NCBI GenBank assembly: GCA_039621445.1 | Contig: CP154954.1 | Location: 37,867,703 to 37,931,702 of the forward strand | Reading direction: 5' to 3' | DNA from: Euglena gracilis | Lineage: Eukaryota; Euglenida; Euglenophyceae; Euglenales | Length of the DNA stretch: 64,000 nucleotides | In this document: positions 1 to 10,217 of the stretch, one piece after another | Layout of the letters: each line of letters starts with the position of its first letter | How positions within the stretch are numbered: the first letter of the stretch is position 1 | Position numbers and translations under genes: made by a program | Notes under the pieces: generated by a model | Databases searched by the model: none | Seen by the model: only the letters and a program-made list of their open reading frames with translations | What the model was told of the DNA's origin: nothing

Positions 1-109
1 CCCCTGCTATCACAGAACAGGCCGTGGTCAACAATTTTTTGTGAATTGCATGCATTCCCCCCAGGTAACAAAGCTGAGAATTTTTTTTGAGAATGCTTCC
101 ACACACGCG

Positions 110-155
<46 letters not shown>

Positions 156-610
156 CGAACGCGGGCACGCATGCATATGCATGCACAGAAGGAGGGTGGA
201 ACACATGCTTGCATCACATGCAGAGTGGACAAAATAGTTTGTGGTGGAGTTTGAATTTTTGACATGTTTGTGTGAGCAAAGGGATTGAAGGGAGGCAGCA
301 GGCCAGGCAGCAGGAGCGGGGGCGCGCTGTGCGGGTACGCTTCCCCCACCTCCACCTGCCCACCAGTCGGCTAGCTGCCAGGTGTGTGCTGCTGCCTCAG
401 CAAGAAGGGGGGCTGGGTGTGTGCAACTGTGTGTATTGTATTTCAGCAGAAAGAAACCGACAATGATGTCAAGAAAAATATACATAGCGGATTTCCAGGT
501 TGCCCATTTTTCAAAATCAGAAATGTTGTGCCCCGGGCACGTTTTCGTTGTTTTTTTTTTGCTGGCTTTTGGATTTTTTTGGTGTTATCAGCTTGTGGAC
601 AATGAAGGGC
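1..610. repeat. CA-module, copy A (window-edge truncated)
   Basis: First of five related copies of a dispersed module, the others lying near 8.5-9.2, 14.0-14.6, 18.5-19.2 and 20.9-21.4 kb. Shared landmarks in order are: a T-run followed by GTGAATTG, AGCNGAGNATTTTTTT, a CA/CG microsatellite, a stretch with GGGAGGCAGC and AGGAGCGGGGGC, the CCAGGTGTGTGCTGCTGC block, and CAGCAGAAAGAAACCGACA. The left side is cut by the window edge. No coding function is recognised, and open frames over it differ between copies. Confidence 0.75.
99..152. repeat. CG/CA dinucleotide microsatellite
   Basis: An alternating purine-pyrimidine tract of CG steps followed by about 16 CA steps inside module copy A. It matches the tracts at 8,623, 14,259, 18,656 and 21,123, so it travels with the module. 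Confidence 0.95.
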
Positions 611-1463
611 AAAGTTTGATTGCAAGGCACAGCCGTGTTCCTGAGGCCAAAGATGATTTTTGTCATTTTCGGATTTTTCACCCAAGAAATTCCATATTTC
701 CAGAATCAGCACGTTTCCAAAATGACAAAAAGCAAGCTTTTGGATTTTTTTTGGAAAGAAGGTGAAAAATGGCTCAAAGCTTGCGCCCATGTTGCAAAAA
801 CAACCAAATTTGTGAAATTTTCCCGAGTCCCCTCCAGCACATTCCCAACATCAATTTTCCCTCAGTTTTTCCAAAGGCCTCCAACATCAATCCCCCCCCC
901 CCCCTGTGCACTGCACAGAAGCTGGTCTGTGTGCAGACGGGTCTTTGTGTCACCGGATGGCAGGGTGACAGACATGTGGCCATTTGCTGATGTTTTGGTT
1001 TCATTGCTTGGCAGTTGGAAGTGCAGGAGTGAACTTTCTGAACACCCACCCAACAGCACCCGGGAGAAAATGACCCAAAGTCAATGGGTTGGTAGCCCAA
1101 ACCGGGGGGGGGGGGCGCTGGCGGGTCGAATAACGCTCATTTTCGGCCCAAAAATGGTTTGTCTGGGTCCGAGAGGCCAAAAAACATCGTTTCGGGCCCA
1201 AAAAAATTCGCGTTTTATCGCTTTTTTTGACCTGAAAATGACCCAAGGGGGTCCATCCACGTAGCAGCTTTTTTTTATATAACAGTTTCATGTTCCTGTC
1301 CATCCAGATTTTCGATTTGGTGGATGGAACAGGTTTTTGGTATTGCAGTTCACTCCACAGCCGAAAGCCTGTGGGACATTTTTGCTCATTTGGTGCCGAA
1401 GGCCCCAAATATGTGTATTATCTTTTCTGGCTTGCTTGCCATTCATTGATATCTGACGCTCCG
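611..1463. other. Non-coding stretch, no gene recognised
   Basis: Mixed T-rich and C-rich sequence. GAAAATGACCCAA occurs twice (near 1,066 and 1,236), flanking a G-run and a segment with the phrase TTTCGGCCCAAAAA, so a degenerate element is possible. I see no RNA gene, conserved protein motif or splice-bounded exon. Confidence 0.5.
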
Positions 1464-1471
1464 GTTGGCGC

Positions 1472-1747
1472 CAGGTTGTTTTTTTTACCAACCCCAGGGG
1501 GGAGTGGGGGTTCGGAGTGCCTGTGAGTGCCTGCCCAGGCAGGCACTACCCCCCCCCCCTGGGGGGTCAGATTTTTGGCTCCCCGGCGCTTTGGTACCGG
1601 GTCTGTGCTAGGGCACTTGGCCCGTGTGCCCTCCCCCCCCCCCCCCCCCCCGGGGGTGGGTTGGATCAGGAGTGCCTTGGAGTGCCTGCCCAGGCAGGCA
1701 CCCCCCCCCCCCTGGGTGGGGTCGGCACCCGACTAAAATATGGCCTG
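1472..1747. mobile_element. hAT-like non-autonomous element, family H, copy 1
   Basis: This 276-bp element starts CAGGTTG and ends in GGCCTG. It is flanked by 8-bp near-identical direct repeats, GTTGGCGC (1,464-1,471) and GTTGGCAC (1,748-1,755). Inside are two copies of the palindromic AGTGCCTGCCCAGGCAGGCA phrase and poly-C/poly-G arms. The 3-prime end carries the family motif GCACCCGACTAAAATA. An 8-bp target duplication with CAGG termini is the known hAT signature. It is too short to encode a transposase. Confidence 0.82.
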
Positions 1748-1755
1748 GTTGGCAC

Positions 1756-2637
1756 AGGAGGAGTTCTTTTTTGGAATAAATATTACTTTTTATTGAAGTA
1801 TATCATTTAATTATAATGCCACTCCTGCTCCTGAGGGGGGGGGGGTTCTGCCAAAATGGCATTCATGCGGCCAGCCGGTCATGAAGGGTTTTCCGCTTGC
1901 CAACCGCCATGGTGGGTTCCCCACCCCCCTGCACCGTCGCCATGGACACTGCTCCTGTTCCTGTTCCACAGTCCCACTCTTTCAGGCTGCGCGACGCTCG
2001 GCAACCCCCAGCCCATCGCCTGCAAAGCTGGCGATCCCTCTATGCCAGGGATCCAGTTCAGTTGGGTGTGTTTTTCGAGCGGTTCGGTGGGGTTGGCATG
2101 AAGGACCGGCGGGCAGCAAAAAAAATGGCAAAAGTGACGTGGAAGAAATGGGCGTGCGAAATCCGGCCAGACATTTCCTCCCATTTTTGGAGGCAGCCGC
2201 CAAGTTTTTCCATTTTTTAAGAGTTTTTTTTTTTGAGCACCATCCTCCCCCACGCCCGATATTCCCTCCCAGCACCCCGATAACACACAAAGGTAACCGT
2301 TTTCATAACCCCCCCCCCAAAATCCCGCCAACGTAATAATTTGGTTTCCTCCAAAAATCTTTTCCAAGTTTTTTTCGAGCACCAACCCCCCCCACCCCTT
2401 GTACTCCCTCCCAGCACCCCAATTTAACACATATAATTGACAATTGCATTATAATCATATATACAATTATATAGTTTCAGCCTGGGTGTTTTTTTGGGTG
2501 CAATTTTTGCCAGGGTGCCAATGGGCCCACCTACTGCCACCACCAGACATATGCTGTCCCTGCCAGGCATTTCTGACCACTTGGCCCAAGGTGGCTGGAC
2601 CATTTGGTTGCACCTGTAGGTAGGCGGGTGGCAAGTC
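1756..2637. repeat. Intergenic stretch with a 63-bp direct repeat
   Basis: Two similar ~63-bp blocks, 2,222-2,285 and 2,370-2,432, each run from TTTTTTT.GAGCACCA through CTCCCTCCCAGCACCCC to AACAC. They are separated by about 85 bp containing a C-run. An AT-rich spot lies at 2,440-2,475. The remainder shows no gene. Confidence 0.6.
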
Positions 2638-4795
2638 CGGCGTGGCCGAAGCAAACAAATGACGGCTGCTGGGGCAAATGGCTGCTAGCGCGGCCGAAGC
2701 GAGCAAATGACCGCTGGCGTGGCCGAAGCGAGTCAATGACCGCTGGCGTGGCCGAAGCGAGCAAATGGCTGGCGCGTTCGAAGCAAGCAAATGGCCGCCA
2801 GCGTGGCCGAAGCAAGCAAATGGCCGGTGCAGCCGAAGCAAGCAAATGGCCGCCGGCGCAGCCGAAGCAAGCAAATGGCCACTGGTGTGGCCGAAGCAAG
2901 CAAATGGCCACTGGTGTGGCCGAAGCGAGCAAACGGCCGCTGGCGTGGCCGAAGCAAGCAAATGGCCGCCGGCGTGGCCAAAACAAGCAAACGGCCGCTG
3001 GCGTGGCCAAAGCAAGCAAATGGCCGCCAGCGTGGCCGAAGCAAGCAAATGGCCGCCAGCGTGGCCGAAGTGGGCAGAAGCCAGTGCAGCTGAAGGTAGC
3101 AAATGGCCGCAGGCGTGGCCGAAGTAAGCAAATGGCCGCTGGCGTGGCCGAAGCAAGCAAATGGCCGGTGGCGTGGCCAAAGCAACCAAATGGCCGCCAG
3201 CGTGGCCGAAGTAAGCAAATGGCTGGCGTGGCCGAAGCAAGCAAATGGCTGCTGGTGCGGCCGAAGCAAGCAAATGGCCGCTGGTGCGGCCGAAGCGAGT
3301 CAATGGCCGCTGGTGCGGCCGAAGCAAGCAAAGACGCGGTCGAAGCAAGCAAATGGCCGCTGGCGTAGCCGAAGCAAGCAAATGGCTGCAGACGCGGTCG
3401 AAGCAAGCAAATGGCCGCCGGCGTGGCCGAAGCAAGCAAATGGCTGCAGACGCGGCCGAAGTAAGCAAATGGCTGGCGTGGCCGAAGGAAGCAAATGGCC
3501 GCCAGCGTGGCCGAAGCAAGCAAATGGCCAGTGGCGCAGCCAAAGCAAGCAAATGGCTGGCGTGGCCAAAGCAAACAAACAAATGGCCGCTGGCGTGGCC
3601 AAAGCAAGCAAATGGCCGCCAGCGTGGCCGAAGCAAGCAAATGGCTGCAGACGCGGCCAAAGCAAGCAAATGGCAAATGGCCGCCAGCGTGGCCAAAGCA
3701 AGCAAATGGCTGCTGGCGCCGCCGAAGCAAACAAATGGCCGCCGGCGTAGCCTAAGCAAGCAAATGGCAAATGGCCGCTGGCGTGGCCGAAGCAAGCAAA
3801 TGGCCGCTGGTGCGGCCAAAGCAAGCAAATGGCCGCTGGCGTGGCCAAAGCAAGCAAATGGCCGCTGGCGCGGCCGAAGCAAACAAATGGCCGCCGGCGT
3901 GGCCGAAGTTAGCAAATGGCTGGCGTGGCCGAAGCAAGCAAATGGCCGCCAGCGTGGCCGAAGTAAGCAAATGGCCGCCAGCGTGGCCGAAGTGGGCAGA
4001 AGCCAGTGCAGCTGAAGCTAGCAAATGGCCGCAGGCGTGGCCGAAGTAAGCAAATGGCCGCTGGTGTGACCGAAGCAAGCAAATGGCCGGTGGCGTGGCC
4101 AAAGCAACCAAATGGCCGCCAGCGTGGCCGAAGCAAGCAAATGGCCGCTGGTGCGGCCGAAGCAAGCAAATGGCCGCTGGCGTAGCCGAAGCAAGCAAAT
4201 GGTCGGTGGCGCGGTCGAAGCAAGCAAATGGCTGCAGACGCGGTCGAAGCAAGCAAATGGCCGCCGGCGTGGCCGAAGCAAGCAAATGGCTGCAGACGCG
4301 GCCGAAGTAAGCAAATGGCTGGCGTGGCCGAAGGAAGCAAATGGCCGCCAGCGTGGCCGAAGCAAGCAAATGGCCGGTGGCGCGGTCGAAGCAAGCAAAT
4401 GGCTGGCGTGGCCAAAGCAAGCAAATGGCTGGCGTGGCCAAAGCAAGCAAATGGCCGCTGGCGTGGCCAAAGCAAGCAAATGGCCGCTGGTGCGGCCGAA
4501 GCAAGCAAATGGCCGCTGGTGTGGCCGAAGCAAGCAAATGGCTGCTGGTGCGGCCGAAGCAAACAAATGGCCGCCGGCGTAGCCGCCGAAGCAAGCAAAT
4601 GGCTGGCGTGGCCGAAGCAAGCAAATGGCCGGTGGCGCGTTCGACGCAAGCAAATGGCTGGCTGCTAGCGTGGCCGAAGCAAGCAAATGGCCGCAGACGC
4701 GGCCGAAGCAAGCAAATGGCTGCTTGTGCGGCAAATGGCTGCTAGCGCGGCCGAAGCGAGTAAATGGCTGGCGGTGCGGCCAAAGCGAGCAAGCA
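2638..4795. repeat. 29-bp minisatellite array (about 74 units)
   Basis: Tandem units of the form GCAAATGGCCGCTGGCG then TGGCCGAAGCAA, 29 bp each, with frequent 26-bp variants (GGCTGGCG replacing GGCCGCTGGCG) and a GCAGACGCGG variant. Units are variable rather than homogenised. A block beginning at TGGGCAGAAG (3,071) recurs at 3,993, showing a ~922-bp higher-order duplication. Because 29 is not a multiple of three, a reading frame cycles through all three registers and repeats as a 29-residue peptide. Long frames are open on both strands, which I take as a by-product of unit length and sequence, not as genes. Confidence 0.95.
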
Positions 4796-5124
4796 GGTTG
4801 CCAAAGCGCAGCAGCCACAAGCCACGCAACCAAGCAATTGCAGGTTCAAACGGGTGGTGAACAAAATTCAGGGCAGGCTACAAGTGCCTGGCCGGCAGTT
4901 GCATTGTGACGGACCCGACCCATCCTGATAACCCTGCTGATGTTTGGTGGTGGTCAGTGTTGGGCCACAACTGCAGGGGGGGGGAATGCATTTTTGCGCG
5001 TTTTTGCGCATTTTTTTCGCATTTTTTTTCGTTTTTTCTGAGTTGCTGAGCTGATTTTTTGCAGTCCCACAGGGCGCATTTTTGGTGATTTTCCATTTTT
5101 TTTTTTCGGCAGCGCAGCGAGCGC

Positions 5125-5157
<33 letters not shown>

Positions 5158-5271
5158 TGCAAAGCACCCCCCCCACCCCGGTTGCCGTGATGGGTGCGCG
5201 GGTTGTCGACCCCCCCGCGGGACACGGACCCCGTGGGGGGTGGGGGGGGGTTTTGGGAAGGGGGGCCGCCG
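4796..5271. other. Low-complexity stretch with a 31-base C run
   Basis: This follows the minisatellite. It holds a T-rich stretch with repeated GCGCATTTTT-like phrases (4,990-5,040) and an uninterrupted run of 31 C at 5,127-5,157, then C- and G-rich sequence. No gene is recognised. Confidence 0.7.
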
Positions 5272-5493
5272 GCGGAGCACCGCGCGCCCGCCACGGCGCG
5301 CCGGCCCCCGGGCCCAGGCGGCAGCGGCGCCACCGCCGGCTGCCGCAGCGGCCAAAGCGGGCCCCGGCCGCACGGCCCCCCCGACCCCGCAGCTCGGGGC
5401 CGCCGCGCGTCGGGACGTCCCTGGCCCACAGCGCAGCGGGCGAAGGAGCCCGCCGTGCTGCTGCGGTGCCCCCAAACGCCTGAAGACCTAAAG
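5272..5493 (+). CDS. Candidate GC-rich exon, product unknown
   Basis: An open frame with nearly every third codon position G or C. Its translation is Ala/Pro/Arg-rich and ends in a less biased stretch, AKEPAVLLRCPQTPEDLK. It ends at AAAG|GTGTGG, a usable splice donor (GT at 5,494). The left boundary is undefined because the upstream sequence is G-run. The codon bias resembles the candidate exons at 10.7 and 17.2 kb. A GC-island artefact is the main alternative. No family is recognised. Confidence 0.3.
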
Positions 5494-5567
5494 GTGTGGC
5501 ACTGCCCCGAAACTTGATGCCCTTCTTGCATCCATCCAACCCCAGGGTGCTAAGCGAGCGTTTAGGG

Positions 5568-5822
5568 CAGGGGTTTTTTTTTAGTCGTGGACCCCCCCGG
5601 GGGGGGTAGGGTGGTTGGGTCTGGCCGAGCCCCCCCCTCCCCGGGTCCCCGGGTCAAAGGGGGGTGGGATGTATTTTTCGGCACCGAAGGCGCCGAAAAA
5701 GTGTTATTTGTAGCATTTTTCACGATCTTTCGCCATTTTTTTTTGTGTGTCCCCCGGGACCCCCCCCCCCCCCGGGGGGGAGGGGGGGGGGGGGTGGGGG
5801 GCCCGCCTTAAAAAAACCGCTG
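5568..5822. mobile_element. hAT-like non-autonomous element, family G, copy 1
   Basis: This 255-bp element starts CAGGGGTTTTTTTTT and ends TTAAAAAAACCGCTG. Exact 8-bp target duplications GTTTAGGG lie at 5,560-5,567 and 5,823-5,830. Poly-C/G arms surround a central CGGCACCGAAGGCGCCG hairpin, followed by ATTTTTCACGATCTTTCG. There is no coding capacity. Confidence 0.9.
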
Positions 5823-6043
5823 GTTTAGGGGCAACCACCCCCAACCCCTTCTCAGGGTGGGCGTGGAGGTCCGGAAACTCCTCTCAAAATTACCAGAAAA
5901 TTTTCTTCCGCGGCGCTTTGCACTGACAGATTTATGTTGCTATCGTCTGTATTTTTGGGGTTTCGGGGTTTAAAAAACTGCCCCGAAACTTGATGCCCTT
6001 CTTGCATCCATCCAACCCCAGGGTGCTAAGCGAGCGTTTAGGG

Positions 6044-6301
6044 CAGGGGTTTTTTTTTAGTCGTGGACCCCCCCGGGGGGGGTAGGGTGGTTGGGTCTGG
6101 CCGAGCCCCCCCCTCCCCGGGTCCCCGGGTCAAAGGGGGGTGGGATGTATTTTTCGGCACCGAAGGCGCCGAAAAAGTGTTATTTGTAGCATTTTTCACG
6201 ATCTTTCGGCCATTTTTTTTTGTGTGTCCCCCGGCCCCCCCCCCCCCCCCCCGGGGGGCAGGGGGTGGGTGGGTGGGGGTCCGGCCTTAAAAAAACCGCT
6301 G
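6044..6301. mobile_element. hAT-like element, family G, copy 2 (tandem-duplicated)
   Basis: The 258-bp counterpart of the element at 5,568, with GTTTAGGG at 6,036-6,043 and 6,302-6,309. It shares the whole flanking unit with that copy, so it arose by duplication and not by a second insertion. Confidence 0.9.
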
Positions 6302-6747
6302 GTTTAGGGGCAACCACCCCCAACCCCTTCTCAGGGTGGGCGTGGAGGTCCGGAAACTCCTCTCAAAATTACCAGAAAATTTTCTTCCGCGGCGCTTTGC
6401 ACTGACAGATTTATGTTGCTATCGTCTGTATTTTTGGGGTTTCGGGGTTTAAAAAAAAATCGACTGTTTGGCATAATTGGCAATTTTTTTGGATTTTTTT
6501 TTGCAGTTGTGATTGTTTGATCCCCGGTTCGACGCTGATTTGGCCTAGCTCCAGCCCGGGACCCCTACAGGGGGGGGGGTCAGCCAGCAGCGTTTTTTTT
6601 TTCAAGCCAGCCCAAATTTTCCAGCCTCTGTGCTGTGGACCCTGGGGGGGGGAGCCTGAAACAACGCCCTGGTGGGAAGCGCAGTCGGCGTGTCAGGTGA
6701 CAGATCCTTTTGGAGATTCAACTACGTTTTTTGCCTGTTTCTCTCAG

Positions 6748-6876
6748 GCATTTGTTAACAATGTGGAAGTGGCACATGATGTCCTTCGACAGATCCTGGA
6801 GGCCCTGGTCTTCATCCATTCTCCCCAGACACAGGCATTGCCCCCTTCGGCTGTGTGGTTTTCCTTTTCTGTGTAG
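6748..6876 (+). CDS. Candidate exon resembling protein-kinase helix E
   Basis: A TTTTTTGCCTGTTTCTCTCAG acceptor-like site precedes an open stretch whose first 25 residues include VLRQILEALVFIHS. That matches the shape of helix alpha-E in protein kinases (LxxxLxALxxLHS), which sits just before the catalytic HRD loop. The HRD motif does not follow. The frame runs instead into PQTQALPPS and a stop, so either an exon boundary lies soon after IHS or this is a decayed fragment. No donor is obvious. The match is short and was made by eye. Confidence 0.3.
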   Translation, partial: AFVNNVEVAHDVLRQILEALVFIHSPQTQALPPSAVWFSFSV

Positions 6877-7364
6877 AACTCTCACCATTTTGGGTGTGAC
6901 AGCTGATATCTCCGTTGGAGCCGCTACAGCACCGTGAATATTTAACACCGCCGCACATGATCATTGAACCTGCCCCCCCCCCCCCAATCTTTTACCCACC
7001 TTGGGCCACAACAATTGCAGGAACCTTAAAACTGTCACGGCCCGTGGTTTGTTTTTTGACGTTTCATTGACATGCAATGTATAAGGATTGTTCTGCGGAG
7101 TAATGGCCAGATATGTATTTTATCTGAAATTCTTGCGCCCACCCCACGGTGTATGCCGAAAAATTGCTGAAATTTTGACAAAATTTTGCTGCTGTGGGTG
7201 TTGACTGCCAACGGTTCAGATGACTCTGGGGTTTTTTGGGGTGGGGAACCCAGCTGACCTGGTCCCGGGGGCAGGTGGCACATTTTGGCACATCCCACGC
7301 CCCGATTAAATCCTTAAATTGTCAAATTTTTGCTTTTCGGGGTTCCCCCAAAGACCCCATTATT
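6877..7364. other. Non-coding stretch, no gene recognised
   Basis: Ordinary-complexity sequence with one C run near 6,972. It contains GGGGTTTTTTGGGG near 7,226. No exon signature or inverted-repeat element with a target duplication was found. Confidence 0.5.
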
Positions 7365-7626
7365 ACCCCCCCCTCCCCTAGTCGTACGACCACCCCTCAT
7401 TTACGACCACCCCCCGGTCACAGGTTGCAGGTCATGGGGGTGTTATGACCACCCCCCCGGTCACAGGTTGCAGGTTGCGAAAAAAAAAAACACCACTTTA
7501 CCTATGACCGCCCCCTCAGTTACGACCACCCCCCGGTCACAGGTTGCAGGTTATGGGGGCGTTACGACCACCCCCCCGGTCACAGGTTGCAGGAACCCGG
7601 TCATACGACTAGGGGAGGGGGGGGTA
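7365..7626. mobile_element. Inverted-repeat element with internal GGTCACAGGTTGCAGG repeats
   Basis: The left end (from 7,365) and right end (to 7,626) are inverted copies of a ~26-bp terminus containing CCCTCCCCTAGTCGTA. The body holds four GGTCACAGGTTGCAGG units starting near 7,416, 7,459, 7,535 and 7,579, alternating with ACGACCACCCCCC. Both termini abut TA, compatible with a 2-bp TA target duplication, but this is weak. No coding capacity is present. Confidence 0.6.
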
Positions 7627-7839
7627 CCAGAACCACTGCTGCTCAACTCGCCCCCCCCCCCCGCGGAAGGGCAAAATTTTGACGATTTTTGGTGTGAATC
7701 TGGGCGTCGCGGCGTGATTTCGGGGCCAGATTGCCTCAATGCCAGGAAATGGGGTGTGCCAAAACGTCCCACCAGCCCCCGGGCAGGTCAGGTTCCCCCC
7801 CCCAAAACCCCAGAATCACCAGAAACCCCAGAACTGCTG

Positions 7840-8155
7840 CTGGTCAGCCCAAATTCGGGCTGGGATCCCCGGGGGGTCGAGTGAAATAAAGTTGCGTCCA
7901 GCCCGACCGGAGGCTGGGCCAGCCGGCCGCCGGCTGGCCAGCCAAATGGGCTGCCCAGCTCACCCATCCCTTCATTTTTTCAGTAATTAGCCTGTTCCTC
8001 CAGTCCCGATCCAGCCTTGATCTAAAGCCATCCATCAAAATGTTGAAAATGGCAAAAAAAATATCATATTTTTTTGTTTTTCGTCGACCCAGCCCAGCCC
8101 AGCCCCCTCCAGCTCCGGACCCCCCCCCCCCCGGGAGGTTCTTTAGAAAACCCCT
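7840..8155. mobile_element. Truncated inverted copy of the 934-bp family-G element
   Basis: The sequence CAGCCCAAATTCGGGCTGGG through AGTGAAATAAAG, the CCGGCTGGCC cluster, TCCATCAAAATGTTGAAAA and CAGCCCAGCCCAGCCCC matches the reverse complement of 53,990-54,300. It ends in AGAAAACCCCTG, the family-G terminus. No matching left terminus is visible, so it is a fragment. Confidence 0.7.
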
Positions 8156-8239
8156 GACCTGGCCCGCAGCACGCTGCACTTTCCCCAGAATTCTGTGCGG
8201 TTGTCCCTCCCCACACCCCTCTGCATTCAGGTCCTCTCC

Positions 8240-8458
8240 ATGGAGGAGAAGTTGGGAAACAAAGGAAAAGGAAAAAGAACGAAGCAGTCAAAAGAAGAAG
8301 GAAGAAGGTGACGAATCAAGAAAGAAGAAGAGAAAAGAAGAAGAAGAAGAAGAAGAAGGAACGATGATGGAATAAGTAAGAGGAAGAGGAAGAGGAAGGA
8401 ATGATTGAAGAAGCAGGAAGAATGAGGAAGAAAACAGGATGAGGAAGGAAGCCATTGC
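8240..8458. repeat. Polypurine (GAA/GGAA) tract
   Basis: About 215 bases almost free of pyrimidines on the plus strand, dominated by GAA and GGAA. Long asymmetric polypurine tracts can adopt triplex DNA. Frames through it give Lys/Glu- or Phe/Ser-rich peptides of no coding value. Confidence 0.9.
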
Positions 8459-8622
8459 CAGCCCAACACCCACCTCCTCCCCGCCAGCCCAGTGCCCCGT
8501 GCTACCACAAAGCAGCTTGTGGTTGACATTGTTTTTTTTGTGAATGGGACGCGTTGTTGTTTCCTCCAGGTGGACGTTCATTACAGGAACAAAGCAGAGC
8601 ATGTTTTTTTTTGAGCAAGCTT

Positions 8623-8714
8623 GCGCGCGCGCACACACATATACACACACACATGCACACACACACATGCACACACACATGCACACACACACATGCACAC
8701 ACACACGCGCGCGC
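8623..8714. repeat. CA/CG microsatellite of CA-module copy B
   Basis: CG steps at both ends enclose ACACACATGC-type CA repeats. The position relative to the module is the same as in copies A, C, D and E. Confidence 0.93.
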
Positions 8715-9767
8715 ATATGAACCCACAGCATGGTGGGTGGAATGCACACCACATTCAGAGGGGGCAACATAGTTTGTGGTGCAGTTTGGGGGAGTTTGAG
8801 GAGCACTTTGGGGGGCAGAGGGGCACTGAAGGGAGGCAGCGGCGGCCAGGCGGCACAGGAGCGGGGGCAAGCGAAGGAGCGGGGGGCGGGCTGCGCTCTT
8901 CCCACCTCCCACGTCCATCTGCCCACCGGTCCGCTCGCTGCCAGGTGTGTGCTGCTGCCTCAGCAGGAAGGGGGGCTGGGCTGTGTGCAAGTGTGCGCGT
9001 TACGCTTCAGCAGAAAGAAACCGACAATGATATCAAGAAAAGGCACATGCAGCGGATTGTCTGGTTGCCTGGTTTTCAAATCGGAAATGCTGTGCCCCGC
9101 ACAATCTCATGCTAGCTTTTTGGATAATAATATTTTTGTCATTATTGGGGAGCTCCGGTGTTATTAGTTGCTTCCTGGTGCTTTGCACGGGAACACTTTT
9201 GGTTTTGTCATCCGCTTTTGTCAATTTGGTGAAAATCCCCCTGGAAATGCAATCTTGGGAGCTTTTCGAAGCCACCCAAAAGATTGTGTGATCTGTTTTG
9301 GGCAGGGTTTTTCCCCCAGGTCTGTTGATCCCCCGTCCCCCCACCCGGGGGCAGGGGGAGTGGGGTGGACCTGGTGGCTGCCCCCTGAAAACTTCATCAC
9401 AGGGTGGACAAAAATTAGGTTGGACAAGAAATTTTGCAATATTCGCAAATTTTACCGTATTTATTCTTGTCATAACGTTCAACCAATGCCGGTTTCAACG
9501 TTTAACGCCTGTGTGACCCCTCCCCCTGCCTCCAGTGGGTGGCTGAGTGGTTGACCCCACCGCGGGGATGGGGTAGGTTTTTGCCTGGCTGAAGGCCAGC
9601 CGGAAAATTTTTCTGTGTTTGCGGCCGGTTTGACTGGTAGGTGGGTGGGTGGGTGGATGGACGTTTGACCCCGGGGGGGGGGGGGGGGTTTTCGAAAAAA
9701 ATGAAGGTGGGTTTAGTCTGTGCACGAGCCAAAGAATGTTGGACACATTGCAAAAAGTGCTCAGAAG

Positions 9768-10053
9768 CAGGCTGTATATCAGTCGGGTGCCGACCCCACC
9801 CCGGGGGGAGGGTGCCTGCCTGGGCAAGCACTCCAAATCCGCCCCCCCCCCCTCCGGGCACACGGCCAAAAGTGTCCTAGCACAACCCCAGCGCCTCTGG
9901 CGCGGGGGAGCCAAAAATGGCCTATTTTCAAAGGAATGTGCCTGGGCACAGGCCGAAATCCGACCCCCCGGGGGGGGGGGGGTAGTGCCTGCCTGGGCAG
10001 GCACTCACAGGCACTCCGGACCCCCCCCCGGAGTTGGTAAAAAAAATAGCCTG
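9768..10053. mobile_element. hAT-like element, family H, copy 2
   Basis: This 286-bp element starts CAGGCTGTATATCAGTCGGG and ends GTAAAAAAAATAGCCTG, with exact target duplications CTCAGAAG at 9,760-9,767 and 10,054-10,061. Two CTGCCTGGGCA palindromic phrases and the AAAAATGGCC.ATTTTCAAAGG core match copies 1 and 3. No coding capacity. Confidence 0.92.
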
Positions 10054-10217
10054 CTCAGAAGTGGTTGAATACCAAATTTTACCAAAATATTTTTTGTCCA
10101 CTCCTGCTTTTTTGTTTGCCTGGCAAGCTTTTTGGCATTTTTAGGTGAAAATGAATATGAAGACAGGAAAACCCAAGACATTAGTTTTGGGTCTGTTTGA
10201 GCTTGAGGGGCCTGAGG

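Larger units (their letters stand above)
5502..6457. repeat. 476-bp tandem duplication carrying a transposon
   Basis: The sequence from CTGCCCCGAAACTTGATG at 5,502 restarts at 5,978, and the copies are nearly identical through the phrase TATCGTCTGTATTTTTGG and the following T/A runs. Differences lie mostly in poly-C/poly-G lengths. Both copies carry the same hAT-like insertion with the same GTTTAGGG target duplications, so the insertion preceded the duplication. Confidence 0.92.
8160..9670. repeat. Segmental duplication SD1, copy 1 (includes CA-module copy B)
   Basis: Collinear with 18,165-19,900. Landmarks are the TTTCCCCAGAATT block, a polypurine tract, the CA module, TTTTGTCATCCGCTTTTGTC, the GACCTGGTGGCTGCCCCCTG block, AAATTAGGTTGGACAAGAAA and TTGACCCCACCGCGGGGATG. 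The main difference is a 254-bp hAT-like insertion present only in the other copy. Here the uninterrupted site reads TGTGATCTGTTTTGGGCAGG (9,286-9,305). Confidence 0.9.

Noticed and set aside
2467-3915. A 482-codon minus-strand frame and several 200-400-codon frames over the minisatellite
   Set aside because: They are explained by a 29-bp repeat whose consensus has no stops. Composition is wholly repeat-driven and overlapping frames on both strands are equally long.
2638-4795. CRISPR array
   Set aside because: Units are contiguous, variable and without unique spacers; the window is eukaryotic.
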